DNA of 64,000 bases from JABJAG01 sp038137215. Its GTDB lineage: Bacteria; Pseudomonadota; Alphaproteobacteria; UBA6615. The stretch's first letter is position 1; each line of letters begins with the position of its first letter. The notes beneath the pieces are model-generated. The model searched no databases. It was given only the letters and a program-made list of their open reading frames with translations, and had not been told where the DNA came from. This document shows positions 7,741-15,081 of this stretch, piece by piece. Location of the stretch: NCBI GenBank assembly GCA_038137215.1, contig JAYQBG010000003.1, positions 95,469-159,468 of the forward strand, written 5' to 3'. The position numbers and the translations under genes are program-made.

Positions 7741-8690
7741 CCGAAACCGAATCCCGCACCCGCCGCACCAGATGGTATCTGGTACCACTCGGGCTGACGC
7801 TGGCCATCGTTCTGGTCTGGGCGCTGGGGGCCTTCGTGTTCGTCGGCGCCTGGGACCAACTCCTCAACGCCATTGTCGCCGCCCAGCGCGAGTTGCAGCA
7901 GGACCTTTCCGCCGCCACCCGGACCGCCGCCGAACACGGTTTCACCGCCGCCTCGACCCTGATCGGCCTCAGCTTCGTGTACGGCGTCCTGCACGCCGCC
8001 GGGCCGGGCCACGGCAAGTTCGTCATCTCGACCTATCTGCTGAGCCAGGAAAGCGCGGTGCCCCGTTCGCTGATGCTGTCCACCCTGTCGGCCCTGATGC
8101 AAGGGGTCACCGCCATTGTCATCATCGAGGTCGTCGTCGCCATCCTCGGGATCGGCCTGCGCCAGGCCACCGGCCTGAGCAACCAGCTGGAAATAACCAG
8201 CTACGCACTGGTCATCCTGATCGGCCTGATCCTCGCTGCGGTGACACTGCGCCGGTTCATGCGCCGCGGACAGGACAACGCCGATGCCTGCGGCCATTGC
8301 GGCCACGTCCATGCGGTCGAGGCACCCCATGGCGCGCGCAAGTCTTCCGTCGCCGAACTCGCTGCGATCATCTTCTCGGTGGGCCTGCGCCCGTGTACCG
8401 GCGCAATTCTCGTGCTGGTGCTGGCCAACGCCATGGGGCTGCGGTTCACCGCCTGGGCAGCCGTTCTGGCCATGTCCGTGGGGACGGCGATCACCGTTTC
8501 GGCGCTGGCCCTGATGGCGGTCTATGCCCGCCGCACGACGCTGCGCCTGGCCGAGCGCTGGCCGTCGGAACACCGCAACCTGCCGGTGGTCCTCGACGCC
8601 ATCGCCTTCTGCGGTGGTGTTGCGATCGTGCTGCTCGGGATATCCCTGATCCGGGCGACAACCGTCACCACCGGCCACCCGCTTCTCTAG
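7731..8690 (+). CDS. NicO/RcnA-type nickel/cobalt transporter
   Basis: A 319-residue polytopic membrane protein with about six to seven hydrophobic segments. The NicO signature HAAGPGHGK lies near residues 87-95, a region used for Ni2+/Co2+ coordination. A second motif, FSVGLRPCTGAI, lies near residue 220, typical of the RcnA-like branch. The cytoplasmic loop CGHCGHVHAVEAPHG is rich in His and Cys and probably binds metal. It overlaps the DUF1007 gene, forming a two-gene unit. Direction (import or export) cannot be decided from sequence; no dedicated regulator is adjacent. Confidence 0.88.
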   Translation: MQLTETESRTRRTRWYLVPLGLTLAIVLVWALGAFVFVGAWDQLLNAIVAAQRELQQDLSAATRTAAEHGFTAASTLIGLSFVYGVLHAAGPGHGKFVISTYLLSQESAVPRSLMLSTLSALMQGVTAIVIIEVVVAILGIGLRQATGLSNQLEITSYALVILIGLILAAVTLRRFMRRGQDNADACGHCGHVHAVEAPHGARKSSVAELAAIIFSVGLRPCTGAILVLVLANAMGLRFTAWAAVLAMSVGTAITVSALALMAVYARRTTLRLAERWPSEHRNLPVVLDAIAFCGGVAIVLLGISLIRATTVTTGHPLL

Positions 8691-8754
8691 ATATCGGGTC
8701 TGAAAAGGTTTTCCGTCCGTGCAAGATTGGCCGGACGGCGGATGCGTACCCCAA

Positions 8755-8780
8755 CCCTCTCCTCCCGTGGGAGGAGAGGG
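8755..8780. repeat. Dispersed hairpin CCCTCTCCTCCC, copy 1
   Basis: Perfect 12-bp inverted repeat, CCCTCTCCTCCC (8755-8766) and GGGAGGAGAGGG (8769-8780), separated by GT. Copies occur at 8869-8897 (imperfect) and 11007-11030 (perfect). It lies 3' of the NicO gene and may act as a terminator or mRNA-stabilising hairpin. Confidence 0.8.
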
Positions 8781-8799
8781 TGGTGAGCGCCAGCGAGCC

Positions 8800-8900
8800 G
8801 GGTGAGGTGGGCGCGTATGGACGCGCACAGGTCCCTCCTAAAACTACGAAAACCCCACCTCACCCCGACCCTCTCCTCCCCCACGGGAAGGAGAGAGAGA
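8800..8900. repeat. Second intergenic hairpin unit between nicO-type gene and RNA methyltransferase
   Basis: GGGTGAGGTGGG (8800-8811) pairs with CCCACCTCACCC (8855-8866). Immediately after it, CTCTCCTCCC...GGAAGGAGAG (8871-8895) forms an imperfect version of the CCCTCTCCTCCC hairpin. The two units together make a compound inverted structure between convergent genes. Confidence 0.65.
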
Positions 8901-8918
8901 AAGAGCGGATGCAAACCG

Positions 8919-10208
8919 CTAGCGCGAAAACACCGCGACCAGTTCCACATGGCCGGACCAGACGAACTGGTCCACCGGCGTGACACCCTCCAGCGCAAAG
9001 CCCCCCGCCGCCAGCGCGGACGCATCCTTGGCAAAGGTCGCCGGATTGCACGACACCGCAACGACCCGGTTCACCGGAGATTCGACAATCTGGGCGACCT
9101 GGGCGGCCGCCCCGGCGCGGGGCGGGTCAAAAACAATCGTGTCGAAATGCTTGAGGTCGTCGGCCATCATCGGGCGGCGTACCAGATCGCGGTTTTCCGT
9201 AGATATCTGCCCGCCAAACCCGGCGGTGCCTGCCGCGCGGGCCATCGCCTCGACGGCATCGCCGGCACCATCCACGGCGAAGACCTTCGCGCCACTAGCC
9301 GCCAGCGGCAGGGCGAAGGTGCCCACGCCGCAATAGAGATCGGCAATTCGGTCGCCGATCCCGTCGCTCAGTACGGCGTCACAGACCAGACCGGACAAAA
9401 TTCGCTCGGCTTCGGCGCTGGCTTGCAGGAAGGCGCCCGGCGGCAGTTCCACAGTTGTCCCCGACAGATTGAGCATCGGCGCGCGGCGTACCGCCACCGG
9501 CTCCACCCCGTTATCGGTGCGCCAGGAAATCCGGGCGATGTCTTCGGCCTCGGCAAACATGGCGAGCGCCATGCTGGCATCCGGGCCCGGCGCATGGTTG
9601 GTGCCGACCTGCAGGTCGAGACCGTTATCGGCTTCGGTGACAAGCACATCCCAGCGTGCGCCGGGCGGCACGATGTCGGACAGCACGTCCCGCAGCTTCG
9701 GGATCATCGCGGCAATCACCGGCCGTACGATCAGGCAGGTATCCAGATTGACCACCAGATTGCTCGCCCGGGCATGAAATCCGAAATAGGTCTTCGCGTT
9801 CTTCGCCCGGGGCCGGAAGGCGGCAAACTCCGCCCGGCGGCGGCCATCTGCGGCCGTGCGGATCATCGGCGCCACCAGATCCGGGTTTAGCCCGGCGCGT
9901 TTGACGGCGGACACCACCATCTCCTGTTTCCAGGCCGCATAGGCATCATCGGCAAGGCTCTGCGTCGCGCAGCCACCGCAGGTTCCGAAATGCGGACAGG
10001 GTGGCTCGACCCGGTCCGGCGAAGCTTCGACAATCTCTTCAAGGCTCGCGGCAAACCCGTCCGCGCGTTTCACCCCGGCCCGCGCTCGCACGGTCTCACC
10101 GGGCAGGGCACCGGCCACGTAAAGCGGCCCGTCCGGGCTGAGGCCGATGCCGTCACCGCGCAGCCCCAGCCGGGTGATGGTCACCTCGTGGGTCTTGCCG
10201 CTATTCAT
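8919..10208 (-). CDS. RNA uracil-C5 methyltransferase, TrmA/RlmD (RumA) family
   Basis: A 429-residue enzyme that methylates C5 of a uridine in rRNA or tRNA using SAM. Domain order: TRAM RNA-binding domain (1-60), Fe-S cluster cysteines in CPHFGTCGGC (Cys71, Cys77, Cys80, with Cys near 157 in NLDTCLIV), then the Rossmann domain with IADLYCGVGTF. The catalytic cysteine is in SCNPATFAKD, followed by a C-terminal base Glu in HVELVAVF. Which uridine is modified cannot be read directly. It overlaps the 3' end of tlyA by 8 nt, so the two form an RNA-modification operon. Confidence 0.9.
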   Translation of the reverse strand: MNSGKTHEVTITRLGLRGDGIGLSPDGPLYVAGALPGETVRARAGVKRADGFAASLEEIVEASPDRVEPPCPHFGTCGGCATQSLADDAYAAWKQEMVVSAVKRAGLNPDLVAPMIRTAADGRRRAEFAAFRPRAKNAKTYFGFHARASNLVVNLDTCLIVRPVIAAMIPKLRDVLSDIVPPGARWDVLVTEADNGLDLQVGTNHAPGPDASMALAMFAEAEDIARISWRTDNGVEPVAVRRAPMLNLSGTTVELPPGAFLQASAEAERILSGLVCDAVLSDGIGDRIADLYCGVGTFALPLAASGAKVFAVDGAGDAVEAMARAAGTAGFGGQISTENRDLVRRPMMADDLKHFDTIVFDPPRAGAAAQVAQIVESPVNRVVAVSCNPATFAKDASALAAGGFALEGVTPVDQFVWSGHVELVAVFSR

Positions 10209-10971
10209 TTTGATCGCTCTCGAAAACGCCCGCGATCAGGAATTCCTTGTTGCCTTCCGGACCAGTGATCGGGCTTTCGGCCACACCCGTGACCTGCCAG
10301 CCGGGCATGTTGTCGAGCCAGTTTCGGATGCGGTCACACACGGCGGCGTGCAGCGCCGGGTCGCGCACCACGCCCTTCTTGCCCACATCGGCCTTGCCCA
10401 CTTCAAACTGCGGCTTGATCAGCGCGATCAGTCGCGCACCCGGCGCCGCGAAGTCCATGGCCGCCGGCAGCACCACCTCCAGCCCGATGAAGCTGGCATC
10501 GCAGACGATCACATCCACCGGCTCGGGAATCTGTTCGGCGGTGAGATGCCGCGCATTCGTCTTCTCCAGCACCACTACCCGGTCATCCTTGCGCAGCTTC
10601 CACGCAAACTGGCCGTGGCCCACATCGACCGCATAGACCCGGGCCGCACCGCGTGTGAGCAGCACATCGGTAAAACCGCCGGTCGAGGCCCCCACATCGA
10701 TGGCGACGGTGCCGGTCACATCGATGCCGAGCTCTTCCAGCGCATGATCGAGCTTCAGACCGCCCCGGCTGACCCACGGGTGATCCTGGCCGCGCACCTC
10801 CAGCGGTGCGTCCTCGGCGATGCTGTCACCGGCCTTCTCGACGCGCCTTTCGCCGCTGAACACCAGCCCGGCGAGGATCACCGCCTGGGCGCGGCTCCGC
10901 GATTCCGCCAGCCCGCGTTCGACGAGCGCCACATCCGCGCGTGTCTTCGATTTTTTCCCGTTCTTCACCAC
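10201..10971 (-). CDS. tlyA: TlyA family rRNA (cytidine-2'-O)-methyltransferase
   Basis: An S4-domain plus FtsJ-type methyltransferase of about 256 residues. The S4 RNA-binding domain covers the N-terminal region (TRADVALVERGLAESRSRAQ), then the SAM motif AIDVGASTGGFTDVLL, followed by LIKPQFEVGK and GPEGNKEFL. TlyA proteins 2'-O-methylate cytidines in 16S and/or 23S rRNA. The start is uncertain: tandem GTG codons at 10971 and 10968 precede the S4 domain but lack a Shine-Dalgarno. The open frame extends to 11070 through the hairpin repeat at 11007-11030, so longer starts are unlikely. Confidence 0.88.
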   Translation of the reverse strand: MVKNGKKSKTRADVALVERGLAESRSRAQAVILAGLVFSGERRVEKAGDSIAEDAPLEVRGQDHPWVSRGGLKLDHALEELGIDVTGTVAIDVGASTGGFTDVLLTRGAARVYAVDVGHGQFAWKLRKDDRVVVLEKTNARHLTAEQIPEPVDVIVCDASFIGLEVVLPAAMDFAAPGARLIALIKPQFEVGKADVGKKGVVRDPALHAAVCDRIRNWLDNMPGWQVTGVAESPITGPEGNKEFLIAGVFESDQNE

Positions 10972-11006
10972 GGGCGGGGCATAGCATGTTTCGCCGCGCA
11001 AATACC

Positions 11007-11030
11007 CCCTCTCCTCCCGGGAGGAGAGGG
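11007..11030. repeat. Dispersed hairpin CCCTCTCCTCCC, copy 2
   Basis: A perfect 24-bp palindrome made of CCCTCTCCTCCC and GGGAGGAGAGGG with no spacer, identical in its arms to the element at 8755-8780. It sits between the divergent tlyA and the hydroxyacid dehydrogenase gene. Confidence 0.85.
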
Positions 11031-11120
11031 TTTTCATCGATCCCGCCCGCTGGCCCTGCCGTACCCTCACCCTGTAAGATCGTCCCCAAGCAACAACACA
11101 ACCTCCGGGGGAAGCACGTT

Positions 11121-12038
11121 ATGTCGGAACGGATCGGAATCGTGGGCATGGGCCTGATGGGCCAAGCCTTCATCAAACATCTGCGCAACGCACAATTCAT
11201 GATCCAGGGGTTCGACGTGGATCCGGCCCGCATGGACCAGCTGGCCGCCGCCGGGGGACACCCGGTGGACACGCCCGCCGAAGCCGCGAAGGACGTCAAA
11301 TGCGTCATCGCCTCCCTGCCGACCAGCGACATCGCCCGCGAGGTGATCTTCGGGCCGGGCGGCATGACCGAGACGGCGGCGGACGGCATGTATATCTGCG
11401 ACACCACCACCGCCCGCCCAGAAGATTCCGAAAAGACCTATGCCGAGCTTAAGGAGCGCGGCATCCGCTATCTCGACAGCGCGGTCAGCGGCACCAGCAC
11501 CATGGCCGAGGCCGGTGACCTCGTGGTGATCGCGGGCGGCGATGCCGAAGACTTCGAGGCCTGCCGCCCCTATTTCGAGGGCTTCTCCCGCGCGGCCTAT
11601 CATATGGGCCCGGCGGGTTCGGGCGCGCGGACCAAGCTGATCATCAACCTCATCCTGGCGGGCAACCGGCTGGCGCTGGCCGAGGGCATGGTGCTGGGCG
11701 AGAAGGCAGGCCTGGAAGCCAACAACCTTCTCTCCGTCCTGCAGGACGGGGCCTGCAGCTCCAAGACCATGGTCGATAAAGGCCCGAAGATGATCGATGC
11801 CGATTATTCCAAGCAGGGGCAGGTGAAGATCAGCCTGAAGGATTCACGCCTGATGATGGAGATGGGCCAGAAACTCGGCGCGCCGGTGATGATGATCCAG
11901 GTCTATTCCCAGATCATGCAGGCCGCCCTGGAAAAGGGCTATGGCGAGAAAGACACCGTCGCCTTCTACGAAATCATGCGCGGCATGGCCGGGCTGGAGG
12001 AACGCGAAGGCATCGACGACGTGCCGTTCGGAAAATAA
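11121..12038 (+). CDS. NAD(P)-dependent beta-hydroxyacid dehydrogenase
   Basis: A 305-residue member of the 3-hydroxyisobutyrate/tartronate-semialdehyde reductase family. The N-terminal Rossmann loop is GIVGMGLMGQAF (6-17), the substrate motif is DSAVSGTSTMAEAGDLVVIAG around 130-150, and the catalytic Lys is in GSGARTKLIINLILAGN near 175. The C-terminal helical domain is complete. Exact substrate is unknown. ATG 11121 is preceded by GGGGGAAG. The last codons (encoding VPFGK) are nearly repeated 154 nt downstream at the end of an AT-rich block. Confidence 0.9.
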   Translation: MSERIGIVGMGLMGQAFIKHLRNAQFMIQGFDVDPARMDQLAAAGGHPVDTPAEAAKDVKCVIASLPTSDIAREVIFGPGGMTETAADGMYICDTTTARPEDSEKTYAELKERGIRYLDSAVSGTSTMAEAGDLVVIAGGDAEDFEACRPYFEGFSRAAYHMGPAGSGARTKLIINLILAGNRLALAEGMVLGEKAGLEANNLLSVLQDGACSSKTMVDKGPKMIDADYSKQGQVKISLKDSRLMMEMGQKLGAPVMMIQVYSQIMQAALEKGYGEKDTVAFYEIMRGMAGLEEREGIDDVPFGK

Positions 12039-12193
12039 CTTCTACTCGCCAAAAATGCTTCATGGTATTGTTGCAAAATCTGGAAACAAGAAAATTTGCA
12101 GCATGTATAGAGAAAAAATGAGTCCTGCCTTTAGGGGGTGAAAATAAATGAAAATATCGGATATTTTCATAATAATGCCGTTCGGTGAATAAC
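12022..12193. repeat. Near-duplicated gene end flanking an AT-rich block
   Basis: TGCCGTTCGG followed by AAAATAAC (12022-12039, the 3' end of the dehydrogenase) recurs as TGCCGTTCGG then TGAATAAC at 12176-12193, a match of 16 of 18 bases. The intervening 136 nt are strongly AT-rich compared with flanks. The geometry resembles a target or attachment duplication bordering an insertion. No transposase or integrase is present. Confidence 0.6.
12148..12170. promoter_or_regulatory. Perfect 11-bp inverted repeat in AT-rich block
   Basis: ATGAAAATATC (12148-12158), a single G, then GATATTTTCAT (12160-12170). It could be a dimeric repressor operator or a hairpin; no U-tract follows on either strand, so a terminator is less likely. 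Confidence 0.5.
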
Positions 12194-12249
12194 ACGTAAA
12201 TAATAGTGACAATCACGAACAAATATACGATCAAGACCATTTCGACGAC

Positions 12250-12561
12250 ATGTATTCGATTTTAGTCGAAGCTGTAAAAGAATTCTCACCAAAAAAGGAG
12301 TTACCGGACCTGTTCACCCGCGCCCTGGCGGTCGATACCTACGATCCGGCGCGCTACCGTGATATTTTCAACTACCTGCGGAGCGCCGCGACAGGACTGT
12401 CGGACCGGTACCATGCCCCGACACGCGCCCAGACGGTGATCGACCTGGCCCGCGCCCTTCCTATCCGGCAAATGCCGGATATCATTCTGCAGGTGGTCGA
12501 GTCCGAGAGGCATACCGCACAGAACTTTCCGGTGCTGTTTCCCGCCTTTGACGCCCGCTGA
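12250..12561 (+). CDS. Hypothetical protein, 103 residues
   Basis: No domain recognised. The first ~17 residues (MYSILVEAVKEFSPKKE) are encoded by AT-rich DNA, while the remainder (LPDLFTRALAVDTYDPARYRD...) comes from DNA with the host's high GC. The composition switch inside the frame suggests the 5' part was replaced by the AT-rich insertion. No Shine-Dalgarno precedes the ATG at 12250. The body is predicted helical, with no signal peptide or membrane segment. It ends 23 nt before the FMN-dependent dehydrogenase start and could be co-transcribed. It may be a 5'-truncated remnant. Confidence 0.5.
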   Translation: MYSILVEAVKEFSPKKELPDLFTRALAVDTYDPARYRDIFNYLRSAATGLSDRYHAPTRAQTVIDLARALPIRQMPDIILQVVESERHTAQNFPVLFPAFDAR

Positions 12562-12583
12562 CCCGAACCCGAGCTGCCCGGCC

Positions 12584-13753
12584 ATGACCTCCATCGCATC
12601 CGCCCTGAATATCGAAGACCTTCGCAAAATCGCCAAGCGGCGGTTGACCAGGGGCCTGTTCGAATTTGTCGATCGCGGGTCGGAAGACGATGTGGCGCTG
12701 CGGCACAACCGGGCGGCACTCGAAGCGATCAAGCTGCGCTCCCGGGTGCTGAACGACACGTCTTCGCGGCACACGCGATCCTCGATTTTCAGCGCACCGG
12801 TCGATATGCCGCTGGTGATCGGACCGACCGGTCCTGCCGGGTTTGTCTGGTACCGGGGCGAGACCGAACTGGCGAAGGCTGCGGCGAAGGCCGGGATTCC
12901 GTTCACGCTGGCCAGCACATCCAACACGCCCATGGAAGACATCCTTGAGAAGGGCGGCGGGCGCCAGTGGTATCACCTCTATGTCTGGCGGGACATGGAA
13001 GCCTCCCTGAAGGCCGTGCCGCGGGCCGAGGCCGCGGGATTCGAAGCGCTGGTGCTGACCGTCGATTCCACGGTGCCCTATAACCGGGAATTCGATGTGC
13101 GCAACGGCGTGACCATGCCGGTGCGCCTGACGCCGCGAAACATCGCCGATATCGTCACCCATCCGCGCTGGCTGTTCGGCACCGTCGGCAAATACGTGCT
13201 GGCCGACGGGCATCTGCCCCGCTACTCCAATATCGACATGCCCGAGGGGCTCTCGACCACGGGCGTGCGGGACTTCCTGTTCAAGAACGACACGCTGGAC
13301 TGGGGTTTCCTGAAACGTATCCGGGACATGTGGCCGCGCAAGCTGGTGGTCAAAGGCATCCTGCACGCCGAGGATGCGGCGAAATGCGCCGAACACGGGG
13401 TCGATTGCGTGATCGTGTCGAACCATGGCGGGATCGCCAGCGATGCCGCGCTGGCGCCCATCGATGTGTTGCCTTCTATTGTGCGAGAGGTGGGCGACCG
13501 GATGACGGTGATCGTCGATTCCGGGTTCCGGCGCGGCAGCGATGTCCTGAAGGGGCTGGCGCTGGGCGCCGATGCGGTGATCGTCGGCCGGGCAACGCTT
13601 TACGGCGTTGCGGCAGGCGGCGAAGCGGGCGCAAGCCGGGCGCTGGAGATCCTGCACAGCGAAATCCGCCGCACTATGGGTGTGATGGGGCTGACGGAAC
13701 TCAGCCAGATCACCCGCGATCACGTGGTCCTGCCCCAGGAGTATCCGCTCTAG
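12584..13753 (+). CDS. FMN-dependent alpha-hydroxyacid dehydrogenase family protein with altered active site
   Basis: A 389-residue TIM barrel of the glycolate oxidase/L-lactate (LldD)/mandelate dehydrogenase family. FMN-site elements are present: PTGPAGFVWYRGE (81-93), Lys257 in KLVVKGI, and DSGFRRGSDVLKGLALGAD (312-330) with GR at 335-336 for the FMN phosphate. The catalytic His281 is in SNHGGIASD. The family consensus there is SNHGGRQLD, so the substrate-carboxylate Arg is replaced by Ile284. The other substrate Arg (Arg168 in YNRE) appears kept. Substrate range is probably altered. ATG 12584 is preferred to the upstream TTG at 12548. Confidence 0.88.
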   Translation: MTSIASALNIEDLRKIAKRRLTRGLFEFVDRGSEDDVALRHNRAALEAIKLRSRVLNDTSSRHTRSSIFSAPVDMPLVIGPTGPAGFVWYRGETELAKAAAKAGIPFTLASTSNTPMEDILEKGGGRQWYHLYVWRDMEASLKAVPRAEAAGFEALVLTVDSTVPYNREFDVRNGVTMPVRLTPRNIADIVTHPRWLFGTVGKYVLADGHLPRYSNIDMPEGLSTTGVRDFLFKNDTLDWGFLKRIRDMWPRKLVVKGILHAEDAAKCAEHGVDCVIVSNHGGIASDAALAPIDVLPSIVREVGDRMTVIVDSGFRRGSDVLKGLALGADAVIVGRATLYGVAAGGEAGASRALEILHSEIRRTMGVMGLTELSQITRDHVVLPQEYPL

Positions 13754-13830
13754 CCTGGAAAACCGGCCTGGCGAGGGTCAAAGCCACAGGATTGCCTGAT
13801 CCTTTCGGCACCGGCTGACGTACTGACAGC

Positions 13831-14283
13831 ATGACTGGTCAGGAATCCATAAAGTCAGTGCCATCTGCTGCGCTCTGGCTCGGCGGGCTTGGCGCCCTGC
13901 CGTTTGTCGCGCTGGCCGCAGTACCTGTCTTCACAACAGATGCGCTTGCGCACCAGGCCGGGTTTGCGCTTGCCGCCTATGGCGCGGTGATCCTGTCTTT
14001 TCTGGGCGGTATCCAGTGGGGCCTGAACGTTGCACCGTACAAAACGCCGCGAAACCTGACCGGCGCACTGGGCCTGAGCATCGTGCCGTCATTGGCGGCT
14101 TGGGCCGCGCTGCTCCTGCCCGACCCGACAAACCTGCTGGTGCTGGCCGCAACATTCGTGGCTGTTCTCCTTATTGATTTACGCGCCGTTAGCGCCGGAC
14201 AGGCCCCGGCCTGGTATCCGAAACTGCGCGTGCCTCTGACGACGGTGGTCGTCGCCGCCCTGCTTGCGGGGGCCTTGTCTTGA
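13831..14283 (+). CDS. DUF3429 family membrane protein
   Basis: A 150-residue inner-membrane protein with about five hydrophobic segments. The sequence AAYGAVILSFLGGIQWGL (about 47-64) is the recognisable DUF3429 signature. Function of the family is unknown. It is followed directly by a DUF2256 gene whose TTG start overlaps the TGA stop (TTGA at 14280-14283), so the two are translationally coupled. Together with the DUF427 gene they form a three-gene unit. Confidence 0.82.
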   Translation: MTGQESIKSVPSAALWLGGLGALPFVALAAVPVFTTDALAHQAGFALAAYGAVILSFLGGIQWGLNVAPYKTPRNLTGALGLSIVPSLAAWAALLLPDPTNLLVLAATFVAVLLIDLRAVSAGQAPAWYPKLRVPLTTVVVAALLAGALS

Positions 14284-14426
14284 CCCGTAAATCAGACCTG
14301 CCATCCAAGATCTGCGTCACCTGCGGACGTCCCTTCACCTGGCGAAAGAAATGGGCCGACTGCTGGGACGCGGTGCGTCACTGTTCCCAGCGCTGCCGCC
14401 GAAACCGGAACACCGGAAGGACCTGA
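14280..14426 (+). CDS. DUF2256 zinc-ribbon-like small protein
   Basis: A 48-residue protein starting at TTG 14280. It shows the complete DUF2256 pattern: CVTCGRPFTWRKKW, then ADCW, then HCSQRCRR, i.e. two CxxC-like pairs plus an invariant Trp-Arg-Lys-Lys-Trp core. It probably binds one zinc ion; the biological role is unknown. It overlaps the DUF3429 stop and ends 1 nt before the DUF427 start, so all three genes should be on one transcript. Confidence 0.85.
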   Translation: MTRKSDLPSKICVTCGRPFTWRKKWADCWDAVRHCSQRCRRNRNTGRT

Positions 14427-14427
14427 G

Positions 14428-14928
14428 ATGCCCCGACCGACAACACCCTTCACCCCCGGGCCCGGACAGGAATCCGTCTGGGACTATCCCCGCCCGCCCC
14501 GGCTGGAGAACGTCCGTGAACGCCTGCGTGTGGACTTCGCCGGGGAAACCGTCGCGGACACCATGAACGGTTTTCGCGTGCTGGAGACCAGCCACCCGCC
14601 CGTCTATTACATCCCGCGCGCGGACATCCGCGATGACGCGCTGATCGAGATTGGCGGGCAATCCTTCTGCGAGTTCAAGGGCGTGGCACGGTACTGGAGC
14701 CTGTCCCTGGATGGTCAGACATCCGAACGCGCCGGGTGGAGCTATCCGACGCCCACGCCCGCCTTTGCCGCGATTCGCGATCACATCGCCTTCTACGCAT
14801 CCAAAGTGGATGCCTGCTGGGTGGGCGATGAACAGGTCGCCGCCCAGGACGGCGATTTCTATGGCGGCTGGATCACCTCGAAGGTGGTCGGCCCCTTCAA
14901 GGGCGCGCCGGGCACCATGGGCTGGTAG
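14428..14928 (+). CDS. DUF427 domain-containing protein
   Basis: A 166-residue cytosolic protein. The DUF427 core is visible as NGFRVLETSHPPVYYIPRAD (about 47-66), CEFKGVARYWSL (80-91) and the C-terminal FYGGWITSKVVGPFKG (about 144-159). The family is widespread and uncharacterised. ATG 14428 overlaps closely with the DUF2256 stop at 14426, so it is the third gene of the DUF3429-DUF2256-DUF427 unit. Confidence 0.88.
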   Translation: MPRPTTPFTPGPGQESVWDYPRPPRLENVRERLRVDFAGETVADTMNGFRVLETSHPPVYYIPRADIRDDALIEIGGQSFCEFKGVARYWSLSLDGQTSERAGWSYPTPTPAFAAIRDHIAFYASKVDACWVGDEQVAAQDGDFYGGWITSKVVGPFKGAPGTMGW

Positions 14929-15081
14929 CGCAGCAGCGGTTCAGATCGAACCGCGCATCTGCATCGGCAAGCCTCTGGTAGAGCGAACAAGGTCCCGCCC
15001 CTCTTCCATCCGGGAAAGTTTCAGCGGCACCGGACCCCGATGCTTTCATGCGGCATTTCCTCAACACCGGCAGAGGTTGCG

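Noticed and set aside
12056..12141. 28-codon plus-strand ORF in the AT-rich block
   Set aside because: No ribosome-binding site, no homology visible and too short to support.
11974..12240. Minus-strand 88-residue hydrophobic frame in the AT-rich block
   Set aside because: Overlaps the end of the dehydrogenase gene, lacks a ribosome site and its hydrophobicity is explained by AT-rich codons.
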